The position numbers were made by a program, and so were the translations under genes. A DNA stretch of 64,000 nucleotides, taken from positions 496,001-560,000 of the forward strand of contig JAVTVJ010000228.1 of the NCBI GenBank assembly GCA_034509425.1, in the 5' to 3' direction. Of the stretch, positions 54,472 to 64,000 are shown in pieces (the first letter of the stretch is position 1; each line of letters starts with the position of its first letter). This DNA comes from Eopsaltria australis (Eukaryota; Chordata; Aves; Passeriformes; Petroicidae). The notes beneath the pieces are model-generated. The model had not been told where the DNA came from. It ran no database searches and was given only the letters and a program-made list of their open reading frames with translations.

Positions 54472-54720
54472 GGCGGCGGCCGAAGGCGCGGAGCCGAGGC
54501 GAGCCGAGCGCCGCACCGGGACCCAGCGCTCCCGCCTCTCCCGGAAGCCGGTCCGAGCCCCGCGGAAGTCGCTCCTCCCGTCGCCAGACACAGCCGAGCG
54601 TTCCGCCTGGCCCAGCCGCTCTCAGGCTGCTGCTCGCAGGGCGCACGGCGTGCCGCGGCCGCTCGCTGTGGGGCGGACCCGCCGGTGCCGGCAGGCCCGG
54701 CGCGGCCTGATGGTTCTGTG
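54060..54720. promoter_or_regulatory. MRPS34: CpG island and promoter of MRPS34
   Basis: GC-rich and CpG-rich sequence spanning intron 1, exon 1 and about 250 bp upstream. The transcription start is probably between 54,480 and 54,720; this is inferred. Confidence 0.7.
54154..54471 (-). CDS. MRPS34: MRPS34 exon 1
   Basis: 106 codons, ending K-A-D-Y-M-A-E at the donor GAG/GTACCT. GC-rich, inside the CpG island. Confidence 0.96.
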
Positions 54721-55659
54721 TGCTGGGCGGCTCTCGGGGGAGCCGGGCTTAGTTTTTGAGACGCATCTGAACAGCGTCTGGTTTAGAAAAATCTGAGCAG
54801 ATTCAGCTATGTCAGGGAACGTTCAAAGCCTGAGTAAACCAGGCTTTAGGAAGATTAAAGCAACGTTGCAGGTCTGACCCAGTTCAGTCAGAGGCTGGGC
54901 GACGAGTAGCAGCCGGGTCATGGAACTCCGTGCCGGGATGATACTAATTCCTCTGAGCTGCTCCAGCCACGGAATGCCAGCACAGTGAGGTCACACTTTT
55001 AATGAGTAGAATTTAAATAGAAACTGCATAGGTCAGCCCCTGGAATTTGGCTATAGACTGGTAAATTAAATCTGACAGAAGAGTTTTATTTTATCGTAAA
55101 GATCCGTATCTTAAATTAAAGGAAGCACAGCAATTCCAGCATTCCTGCAAAGTCTTATACCGAAGGCATTAAGGATACCAAGTGGGTTTTTCCAGCAGCC
55201 AAGATCAATGCGTGAGGAGAAAGGGGTGTGTTCACGTGTGCTACGCGCAGAAAAAGTAAACCACACATAAAAAAGGCTGACAGTGCTCTTAAGACTAATA
55301 TGGTGCATCTCTTGAAAAAAGACAGGGGCATAGGAGTAAGGAGGAGGCACCTGATTAAGTTGAGAAACATGGGTTTAGAATAAAATACTCGATCTCAATC
55401 CACCCAAATTTGGGGAAAATAGCAGAGCAGTTAAACCACTTATTGCGGAGTTGGGAGCTTGTATCTAGGGGTTGTGCGGCACAAAGGTCAAGCTTGTGTC
55501 CGTTCAAGGCACCTACACATCACTTTCTGTGAGTCCACCGAGCAGAAGTGACAAGAATGCTTGAAAAAATGTGAAATTGGCTTCGTTAGATGGACAGAAA
55601 CGAAAGGCATCACCACATACAGCAAGTCATCAGGGAAACCGATGCAGCTCCACAATAGC
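54721..55659. other. Spacer between MRPS34 and GLYR1 CpG islands
   Basis: A sequence of ordinary composition separating the two divergent promoters. No gene, repeat or exon is recognised. Confidence 0.6.
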
Positions 55660-56078
55660 CGACTACATACGGCGTCCTCCCCTGCCCGGGAGAACGAGCG
55701 CAAATCGTATTCCAAACCGGCCGCCTCCTGGAGAGGCCCCGCGGGGTGCCGGGGAATACATATGCAGTCCGACGTCAACGGCAGCAGCGCAGCCCTTCGG
55801 TTACCACTTCTTATGGGGAATTCTATCAAAGGAACCGCTGTTACTTCGGGGGTCCGGCAGTGCCCTTCGCTGCCCCGGCGAAAACACGGGCCCCACCAGG
55901 GGCAGAGGCAGCAGCCACCACCAGAGTGGCCCAGTAGAGCAACAGGCCGCCACTGGCACTTCCCACGGTGCGCTCGGCACACGGGGCTCCTTCGACCAAC
56001 ACTTCGACGGTGCACTCCATACCGAGCCCCTGCGCAGCAGCCTCTCCGAGACCACGCCAGGGACACAGCCCCGAGAGC

Positions 56079-56125
56079 GGCGGAGCGAGGGGCGGAGCGA
56101 GGGGCGGAGCGAGGGGCGGAGTGAG
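56079..56125. repeat. 12-bp GC-box tandem repeat (4 copies)
   Basis: Four adjacent copies of GGCGGAGCGAGG (the last is GGCGGAGTGAG). Three junctions create GGGGCGG, an SP1/KLF-type GC box. It is within the GLYR1 CpG island. Confidence 0.85.
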
Positions 56126-56229
56126 CCCCGGCCCCGCCCCGGCCCGGCCCCGCGCGCCAATGGGAGCCGCCGCCGCCGCCACGGCGCGGAGGGAGAGGAG
56201 GGCGGCCGCTGACTGACAGCCCGCCCGGC

Positions 56230-56393
56230 CACGTGACCGCCATCCCGGCCACGTGACGGCCATCCCGGCCACGTGACAGCCCTCCCGCCCACGTGACAGC
56301 CCTCCCGGCCACGTGACAGCCCCGGCCCACGTGACAGCTCTCCCGCCCACGTGACAGCCCTCCCGCCCACGTGACAGCCCTCCCGCCCACGTG
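56230..56393. promoter_or_regulatory. Tandem array of nine CACGTG E-boxes upstream of GLYR1
   Basis: CACGTG occurs at 56230, 56250, 56270, 56290, 56310, 56328, 56348, 56368 and 56388. The period is 20 bp except for one 18-bp step. Each copy reads CACGTGAC in a unit like CAGCCCTCCCGCCCACGTGA. The extended CACGTGAC matches USF and MiT/TFE (CLEAR-like) sites. The array lies 95-258 bp 5' of the GLYR1 ATG, so it is in the core promoter or 5' UTR. The regulatory role is inferred. Confidence 0.75.
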
Positions 56394-56487
56394 ACTGACC
56401 CACCCCATGGGCGCGGCCTCCGCCCCCCTCCTTGCTGCTCGCGCTCCCGGCAGCCTCCGCGCGGCGCGGCTGGTCTGTGTCGGTAAG

Positions 56488-56525
56488 ATGGCGGCCGTGA
56501 GTCTGAGGCTCGGAGACCTGGTGTG
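56488..56525 (+). CDS. GLYR1: GLYR1 exon 1
   Basis: Encodes [12 protein letters not shown] and two bases of Trp; donor GTGTG/GTGAGT. Confidence 0.96.
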
Positions 56526-59500
56526 GTGAGTGGCGGCGTGGGCCGGGCGGCGACCGCGGAGCATCGGGGGCCCGGCACCTGTAGCGGAATCAGGCTGCGG
56601 CTGCGGAGACGGAGGCGGGGCTGTGCCTGGCCCTGGGAACGACGCAGCGGGAGCCGAGTCGGGCTGGGCCGCGCTGGGCGCTGTCAGCTCGCGGTCGACT
56701 CCGGAGAGCGGCTGCGGGCAGGGTGGGGCTTGGCAGCGCAGGGCAGTGGTGGGGCCACTGCCGGGTTGCGGGTATTGCCGCCGCCGTCCCTCGGGCGGTG
56801 TGGGAGGAGCGGCGGGAGGCAGCCTGGAGCCAGGGCTGGGCTGTGAGCCGGGCCGGCACTGGAGGCTGGCGGGGGCGGCGCATGACGATAGCTGTGTCAG
56901 ATGGAGGGATGAGGGAAAGGGGACGGAAGGACGAGCACTGCGGGGTTGCTTTGTAAGCACGAGCTCACTTCCCGAGGGATCGAGAAGGGTTTAGAGATAG
57001 AAGGTGTTTAGGGAGAGCCATGACACCTCTTCTTGGCAATGCTTTAATGAAGCAACACAACAATCCAGCGTTTCGTTGCAGGTTGGGGTGTCCCTGTGGA
57101 AGCCCCCAGAAGCCATTACCCCTTGTCACTGCGGTCTTACCCTCAGATAGTCAGAGCTGTGATTCTGTGTTTCCTGATCGGGAGAAGTGAGAGCATTCCA
57201 TCGCGCCCTGTAAGCACCGATTAAGTGCATAGGTTCTGCTGTGCTGGATGGGCTAGGCTGTCCTGCCAGGGCTCAAAGAAGTAGCTGATTCCCAACACAT
57301 AAATGCATGCGTTTATACTGATAACCTAGATAAAAAGAAGCACGTGCTTCAGGCTATGACAACTGCAGCTCTCATCTGAAAAATTTATAGTGCTGGGAAG
57401 TTGTCTAATTTATATAGCAAAGTAAGGAAAGATTAGTTACTCTTAGCATATTTCTTTCAGATGAGAATTTGGGGAGTGTTCCGCTCTCGGTGTTGGAATG
57501 CAGATTATCTTGCTTTAGTTTTGTACAGCCAGGTGCTGTCCCTAGAGCTGTTGCAGGGAACTTTAACAATCAGACAGCAACAGCAGAAAGAGTTCGCTGA
57601 ATTTTTTTCTCAGTACAGGAATGGGAGCATTGAGTATGAGATATGGTCATGGTGACAGCTCTTGGCAGTGTTCTTGCCTGCCCCTGGCTTCTGAATCTTC
57701 TGTGCAGCATTGCCATCGCAGGGGGCTGCAGTGCCATTTGCTGAGAAGATTTGTGTCTCCCACACAAAACTTTTGTTGGGCCCCACAGGTTCTTTGCCTG
57801 TCTCTTGCAAGACAGTTACTAATGGGGTTCTGTGACTACTGCAGCACAAGTCAGTGACAAGAGTGAAATAAGGATAAAGCTCACCAGGAAGGATGGTGAG
57901 CTGAGGGTTAAGAGTAATGTCTCTTCTTCCTCTGTGATTATTTCTAGTATTGCATAGTTTTCATAATTGAAACATTTGCAAGTGTAGAAAGTAAACTTTT
58001 CTGCATTTCTTTTATGCCTCTTCATATCTCCAGTTAGCATGGTGGTGAGCACCTGAAGAAGGTGATAGTGGAACAGCTGTTGGGGGGATCCTGCCATAGC
58101 GCTTTCCTGCGAGAATCAGAACCTCAGCTTTCTGAGCTGGGAGTTGGTGGCTGCTGTGCTCACCAGCTGCTCTAGAAAGGGGGATAGAAGTTCTCAACCT
58201 GCGTTTTGGTCTGACTGCCTGCATCAGTGCTTTTTTTTTCAGTTCCATGTGAAGAAATCTTCACATTTAGGTGCTGCAGTGCCTATTACTCTTGTATCTT
58301 ACAGACAGCGTAGCTGCTGCTCTTCTCTTCAGTCCTAACAGTCCAGCAAGGTCAAACAGACTGTCCAGAGACCTGAGTTAGGTGCAGATGTCAGTCGTGT
58401 GTCCTACCTTGCACAGAAAGTTTTGACTGCAAATTGTAACTCTCTTAATATGAAAAGTGTGACTTAATGGAAAAGGCAGATGCTGGGATAGTTGTTTGCT
58501 TCTCTAGTTCTGGTGCCTAATCCTTTCTCTTTTCTCTAGGGGGAAGCTGGGCCGTTACCCTCCATGGCCAGGGAAGGTGAGGTTTGTTTGTACTTACTGT
58601 TGCTTTCTTAGTTTTAGTTTTTCATGGTTTGTGGTTTTTTTTGTTTGGGTTCGGGGTTTTTTTTTTTTGTGTTTTCCTTCTGTGTAGGGAAAGCTTTGCC
58701 TGAAAGCATTTCAGTTGTAGATTAATACTGGTTGTCTTGTTTATTTGTTTTTTTAAACACATATATCCCACAAATCTAAAGTGTGAACTAGTTTAGGGCT
58801 TTATTTGATCTGTTATCTCAGTCTATCAGTGGCAGCTGGTAGTTCATGTGGAATGAAAAGCAAACAGAGAGCCAGCTCTGGAACTGATTGTGTTTCCCAA
58901 ATTTAGTTGTTTAATCACTGTCACTTTCTGCAAGACAGGTGTGTTTTCTTCCATAGTAAGTTGGTTAACAGTACTGTTATAAATAATAACAGTTCTGTTA
59001 TAAATAATAGAAATAAGGAGTCTGGCTTCTCAAGGTACTGTTTTAGAGCTGTGGGTTTTGAGAATTATCTGGGGTAGTTTGATCCTACTTCTGGTTGGGA
59101 TTTTTTCTGATAAAAGATTTTTAAAAAACGAATTTTATATGCCATTTTTAGTCTACTTCTCTGAAAGTCCTTTCTTTTATCTTTTTATGTCATATGAGGG
59201 CTAAGTATGCTAAGGTAACAGCATGAGTCAGGGAAAAGAATTGTCAGTGTGGCTGACAACTATAAACATTTGGTTATTGGATCAAGTTAATATCAGGCTC
59301 CTCTACAGGTGTCACCTGTGTGACTGAATGATGGCTTTTCTCCTTACTAATGTTTTAAACTTGATAAGCAATCTATTCTGGGAGTAAAGACAAAGTTTAA
59401 ATATTAAAGGTTACCAAAGTGAAACAAATTTTTAGTAATGCCAGTTATCTTCTTAATCAGATTTTAAAAAATCTACAATAGCTGAACACTGGATGGTAAA

Positions 59501-59634
59501 ATCACAAAATTTGTCACTACATGCTTTTTAACTTGGATTTTTAATCACTTTTAGATTGTTAACCCCCCTAAAGATCTGAAGAAACCTCGAGGAAAAAAGT
59601 GCTTCTTTGTGAAGTTTTTTGGAACAGAAGATCA
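56488..59634 (+). CDS. GLYR1: GLYR1 (NPAC/NDF), first three exons only
   Basis: The 5' part of a nuclear chromatin protein. Its PWWP domain reads H3K36-methylated nucleosomes, and its C-terminal beta-hydroxyacid-dehydrogenase-like domain tetramerises and stimulates the histone demethylase KDM1B/LSD2. Exons 56488-56525, 58540-58576 and 59555-59634 join to [20 protein letters not shown], then [20 protein letters not shown], then [11 protein letters not shown]. This matches the start of mammalian GLYR1, including the PWWP signature V-W-G-K...P-P-W-P. The last codon is split at GATCA/GTATGT. The next exon (expected W-I-K-V-E-Q-L) is not in the window, so intron 3 exceeds 4.3 kb. The ATG has A at -3 and G at +4. 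Confidence 0.96.
56526..59554 (+). other. GLYR1 introns 1 and 2
   Basis: Intron 1 starts in the CpG island and becomes ordinary sequence by about 57,000. Intron 2 has T-rich runs near 58,638-58,670. No repeats or other genes are recognised. Confidence 0.7.
58540..58576 (+). CDS. GLYR1: GLYR1 exon 2 (37 nt)
   Basis: Encodes [13 protein letters not shown], the PWWP core; acceptor TCTCTAG/GGGGAA and donor GGAAG/GTGAGG. Confidence 0.96.
59555..59634 (+). CDS. GLYR1: GLYR1 exon 3
   Basis: Encodes [20 protein letters not shown] and on to F-F-G-T-E-D; acceptor CTTTTAG/ATTGTT and donor GATCA/GTATGT (phase 2). Confidence 0.96.
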
Positions 59635-62600
59635 GTATGTACCTGCTTGTTTTCATCTTGGGAAAATATTGTATCACGTAATATGGATCTTTTCTGGAAG
59701 AACTATTTACTAATATTACAGTGCAATGTAGCTTTCTAAAGGATTCCCTTTGAACCGACAATTATTGCATGCTACAGCTTCTCACTGGGGGTATATGAAG
59801 ACTGTAAAAGCTTAGGATTTGAGTTGCTGCTGTGATGATAACTTGCCACTTTTAGGTGTGACATGACTGTGTTAGATTTTAGCATGTAACCATGTATGAG
59901 AAAGGTACAGCTCAGAGTATTCTTTTATTTTACCAGAGGAGTAAAATTAACTATATGATTGTCAATTGTGAAAGAATATACCACCCTACGTGGTGACTGA
60001 AAACATTCTTGCTGTGCTTTTCAAAGACTTCACAGCATAAGAGAGCCAAAACTATTTTAGACTTCCTTTTTTGCAAGGCAGAATTTAATGATTTCAAATG
60101 TGAACAAAATCGTAATTGTCTTAAATTATTACAAACTAAGGAAAAAACAACAAAAATAAAAAGCCCTTGAGAACTTGGATATTTTGTGAAACTGAAAATT
60201 GTTTTGATAATTTTTCAGTTTTCCTCTTTATTTCCCATTAAGTCATGCAATAAAGAAGAAAATTGCAAGTATGTGTGGAAGACAAATAACCCTTTACTTT
60301 TTGGAAGAAAGGTGACAAGAGTTGAGACCATTTGATGAGTGTCTCTTAAGGAAATTATTTTTCACTGCTAAATTATTTTGCTTTAATATTTAAAAATATT
60401 TTTCCATTAAGAAATGGAAAATTGATGAACTAGTAGTGAATGCCACATACTAATGGGAATATTTGGATCCGTAGTAACTTAAGGCAGGTAAAGGTTGATT
60501 TGAGGGCGGAGAAGGTCTTTTGGTGGTGTTACTAAATATGGTTATTTCAGCTAAAAAATTCTGAGTTGAAGTGGATTATTTCTGTCCTGATTATTTGTTC
60601 TCAATTCTTGAATTTACACTATTGAATCAAATACAGATTTTTTTTGGTATTTAGACAAGCGGGCAAATGTCTTGGATACTGTAGCTGAGATTAATAGCAT
60701 GATTGCAAATGAAGAGTTCAGAGGTGCAAAATAGTAGGGATTTATTAAAAGATTCTAGACCTCTGGCCGGGGCAGTTTCAGTCATCTGGCACAGTAAGAT
60801 AGTGTGGTTGTTGTAGTGTCGCCCCCTTCCCCAGTCTCCAGCTTGTGAAATTTAATCACACCATGCTAGATAATCATCAATTAGAAATTTGCTTGCTTTG
60901 ATTGGCGTACCCTACCTGAAAATTGAATAGAAGTAAATACTATCACCTTTCTTTCAAATAATGTTGATAGAGAGAAGAGAGAGAAGCTTGTCTGCCTCTT
61001 CTTTCCTGACTTGGAACTTCAGAAGGCTGTGCTGGTTAGAACTGTGCTGTTCTAACCAGTGTGTTGCTTGAGAAAGTTGTCACGTTTGAGCATAATCAAT
61101 GAGCCAAATCAGGAAAAATATAAATTGTTTCACTTAAAATGTGAAGATGCAGAGAAAATCTCTTTACTTATTTTGTACAAGTAAACTAGTGGGTTTTGCA
61201 AATACTTTTTTCAGGTGTGTGTATGAACAGTACTTGGAAATACATAACTGAGAGAATGTCACCTTATGAACAGCCTGAGGAATAGCAGAGTGCGGAGCTG
61301 TCACTGTTCAAGGGGTGATGAGGAGCGCACTTACCCCTGCTGATGGTCTAGTGCATGTAGCTTCCTTTTTTAGCATCTCACTTCTTCTGCCATGTTCATG
61401 CTGTACGACAGCATTTTTGTATCCAATTTTGGATCCATTGCTGCAACTCTTGTATTACTGCCTTACCCTTTGAGGTTGAACAGGAGAGGATCTGGTCATC
61501 GGCCGTTTACCTCTTGCCCAGTATGTGTAAGGCAAAGGTGATGCTGCTTGCTGGGTACAGTCCCTCCCATGAATTTCTGAGGCTTGTTGCCAGCCAGTTT
61601 GTGGAGAGGTAGGCAGTCTCAGGCCTTATTTTAGTTTTATTTCCTTCTGAGGTGTCTGGTGTGGCCAGAAGTGCTGTTGTTCCACGCTGAGTACAAATTG
61701 CTCCATTCTGACTCATGTGGCTTTAGTTTGTCGTACTAAAGGTTAAGGGGAAAGATGTTTAGAAGTAAAAATGAATGTGCATGAGCAGAGCAGAGGAGTA
61801 AATAAAAACATACTGATGAGTTTTAGTGATTTTGGTGTAGTGTATAAGTTTTGGTTGTTTCTGAAATTCTGGCTAGCTTAGGATACAGCACAGAGGGAAT
61901 GCATTTTCCTTTTCCTGCAAATTGGATATTACCATTGCACTGGGTCTGTGCAATGCTGCAATGACTAAGGGAATAGATTAATTGCAAAGCTGTGAGTAGT
62001 TTTAGTCCAAGACACATGGGTGAGAGCATGAGTGCATTCAGACTGTTCTCTAGGTCCTGGCTTTTGATAAATTTTCCACTGTGCTCTGTATGTTAATTGT
62101 GTTGGTGGTGTTATTTGCTCCTGTTATTTCTGAAGGAACGGGTTTTCTGGAAGACAAGGATTCTCTACCCATGGAAGCAGATTTTGCTTATGTTTAAACT
62201 GTGAAGTACATATATATACTTCACCACAGTGAAAGCCACCTTGATGTTCATAGTACTGATGTAATATCCACGTCCAATTCTGTGATTGTGTGCGTTGCAA
62301 TTAAGGCAATCATGTAATGTCTCTTGATTACCTCGTTCTCCAAATTGATGAGGAGGTTTTCCTAGTCTGCCTAGAAGTTGTTTTTCCAAGTGTCTCTTCT
62401 TAGAGTAAGTCACATTAAAAGGATTCTTTATCTAAAATTAAGAACAGTTGATGTTTCCATAGACCTGACAAGCATGTAACAACATCCATTGCAGGAATCT
62501 AAACAACAATTTAAATTTAGTTTAGAAGTAGAACTTAGACTTCTTATCTGTGTTTCTAACTGTGCTTCTCAGTATTTTAAATCCCCTTTTATTATTATTT

Positions 62601-64000
62601 CCATGCTACAGTCTTGTAGAAAGTCTTTGTAGATATTTCAGTAGTCAAGTAAGAACTCTTATTTTGCTATCTATCTACATTTATTGCTTTTAGTAGTTAA
62701 AATGAATAGGCCAGCAGGCCCGCAAGTCTTTCTTGGTGCGCATCATACAGTTCAAAATATTTTTACAATTGTTTGTCTGCTTAGGAATTCATTATGACAT
62801 TTATTTGAAGATGCCTTTGAAGGCATCTTTCTGCTGTGATTCTGTAGAAATACAAGTGAGAGTCCTGCAGCCATCAGAGATGTGTGTACAAACACAGCCA
62901 TTCACCTTCCTTCCCCCTTTGGTATTCCCTAACAGCCAAATGGACAGTCATGTATATCAGTCTTAGCAGGAAGCTGGGACAACCCATTCTTGCTTACAGC
63001 CTTTGTAGCATCAGTGTGAAACCAAATATGGTGTGGTCAAGGGACACTTTCTGACTTTACATATTAAGGAAGAAACGGAGGAAGCTTGCAACCTAAGATA
63101 AGTTTAATAATTTGCAGCCTGTTTCCATCAGGCACAGTGATTTTAACACTGCACTCATTACCTTTCCATCCTCCATGTCCTGTTGGTTTGAAAGCACCTA
63201 CCCTTTTCTTCTGCCACTGTTTTCCTTTGTTTTCAAGGAGGGAGTAAATTCAGGATGTAGTCTTTCTGAACTGTTCTTTCAGGTCGTGATATCAGAAAAC
63301 ACTTGCTTTAAATTTGCCAGCTGTTGGAAATACACCTGAGCAGTCTGGGGGGCTGGAGGGGTATGCTGAGTTGGTGGAGGGGGTGAGCTTGTGTTCCTAG
63401 TACTTCTCAGTGAGGCAGATTATCCCATGTGGAGCTCCGTGTTGCTGTAGCAGAGCCAGTTGGAATGTTGTTTAACATCCCTGCAAGCACAGTACCCATA
63501 GCTGAAAATCACTACAGACAAAACTCTTCTGCCTCTTACTGAGGAGATATTTTATTGCACAAATGTGAAAAACCTAATACTTAATTTTCTTCAGTATTGC
63601 CCTGCTTCTTGGTTTCTTCTAAATATCCCTTCCTTTATTCTAGTGTTTGGTCATTTTTGTTGTTTTTTTTCTAGGAGTTTACGTACTAAGTTGCAGAGTT
63701 TAGTTATTTGAGTTGTTTCATTGATGAGGTTTGGGATGTTCCCTTTTAACAGAAGGAAATCCATCTTGATTTCTGTAGTGTGCTCACACACACTAACCTT
63801 GTAAATGACTAACCAATTTTCTTTTGGCTTTCAGAACTGGTTGTATTAGCATTTAGTGTGGGCATCTAAAGTGCTACAGTCTAAAGCAGTAAAATTTTTC
63901 CTAGACTGTGGTAAATAGAAATTTGAAGATACAGTGGCACTGTTTTCCATCCCTACCTATATGGTTTGCAGAAAGCGAGGATTGGTGGATATTCTTCCAT
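59635..64000 (+). other. GLYR1 intron 3 (runs off window)
   Basis: AT-rich intron with no CR1 or LTR that I can recognise and no PWWP-continuing exon. Confidence 0.7.

Larger units (their letters stand above)
55660..56900. promoter_or_regulatory. GLYR1: CpG island and promoter of GLYR1
   Basis: Dense CG dinucleotides and very high GC, covering the GC-box repeat, the E-box array, exon 1 and the start of intron 1. No TATA box is seen. Boundaries are estimated by eye. Confidence 0.8.

Noticed and set aside
54472..54591. Upstream in-frame ATG extending MRPS34 by 40 codons
   Set aside because: The downstream ATG has a perfect Kozak context and gives the family's M-A-R-K-K start; the extension is CpG-island sequence.
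55488..56960. 490-codon - strand ORF with repeated H-V-G-R-A-V-T-W motifs
   Set aside because: It is the E-box minisatellite and CpG island read without stops. The 20-bp unit gives a 60-bp coding period, and GC-rich sequence lacks stop codons. No protein signature.

Overview
The window looks like bird nuclear DNA. It has vertebrate exon-intron genes with GT-AG introns, many short CR1-type LINE fragments (the usual avian retroposon) in both orientations, solo LTRs of endogenous retroviruses, and CpG-island promoters. The genes are recognisable from their translated exons as MAPK8IP3 (JIP3), MRPS34 and GLYR1, all of which lie on chromosome 16p13.3 in humans. No prokaryotic-type features are present.

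Layout. Positions 1 to about 49,870 hold the 3' three quarters of MAPK8IP3 on the + strand. The window opens inside an intron. I place 27 coding exons between 5,652 and 47,088, followed by a 2.8-kb 3' UTR ending just after an AATAAA at 49,852. Exon phases join cleanly at every junction except one. The joined exons give about 1,132 residues: the JNK-binding D-motif, leucine zipper II, the RH2 domain and the C-terminal beta-propeller. The RH1 domain and first coiled coil lie upstream of the window. Introns carry CR1 fragments, two solo LTRs with target-site duplications (17,876-18,732 and 46,147-46,775), and an unexplained 252-codon antisense ORF at 22,197-22,955.

Positions 49,880-52,879 are intergenic, with one orphan exon-like segment. 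MRPS34 (52,880-54,471, - strand, three exons, complete) converges on MAPK8IP3. Its 5' end lies in a CpG island. A second CpG island at about 55,660-56,900 contains a 12-bp GC-box repeat, a 20-bp tandem array with nine CACGTG E-boxes, and the first exon of GLYR1 (+ strand). GLYR1 runs off the right edge; only its first three exons, encoding the start of the PWWP domain, are present.

The three genes do not form one pathway. JIP3 is an axonal transport and JNK scaffold, MRPS34 is a mitoribosome small-subunit protein, and GLYR1 is a chromatin reader. The most interesting signals are an apparent 1-bp frame break in a MAPK8IP3 exon with a rescuing alternative splice donor 4 bp downstream, the nine-fold E-box array upstream of GLYR1, candidate in-frame microexons of MAPK8IP3, and two precisely bounded antisense solo LTRs.
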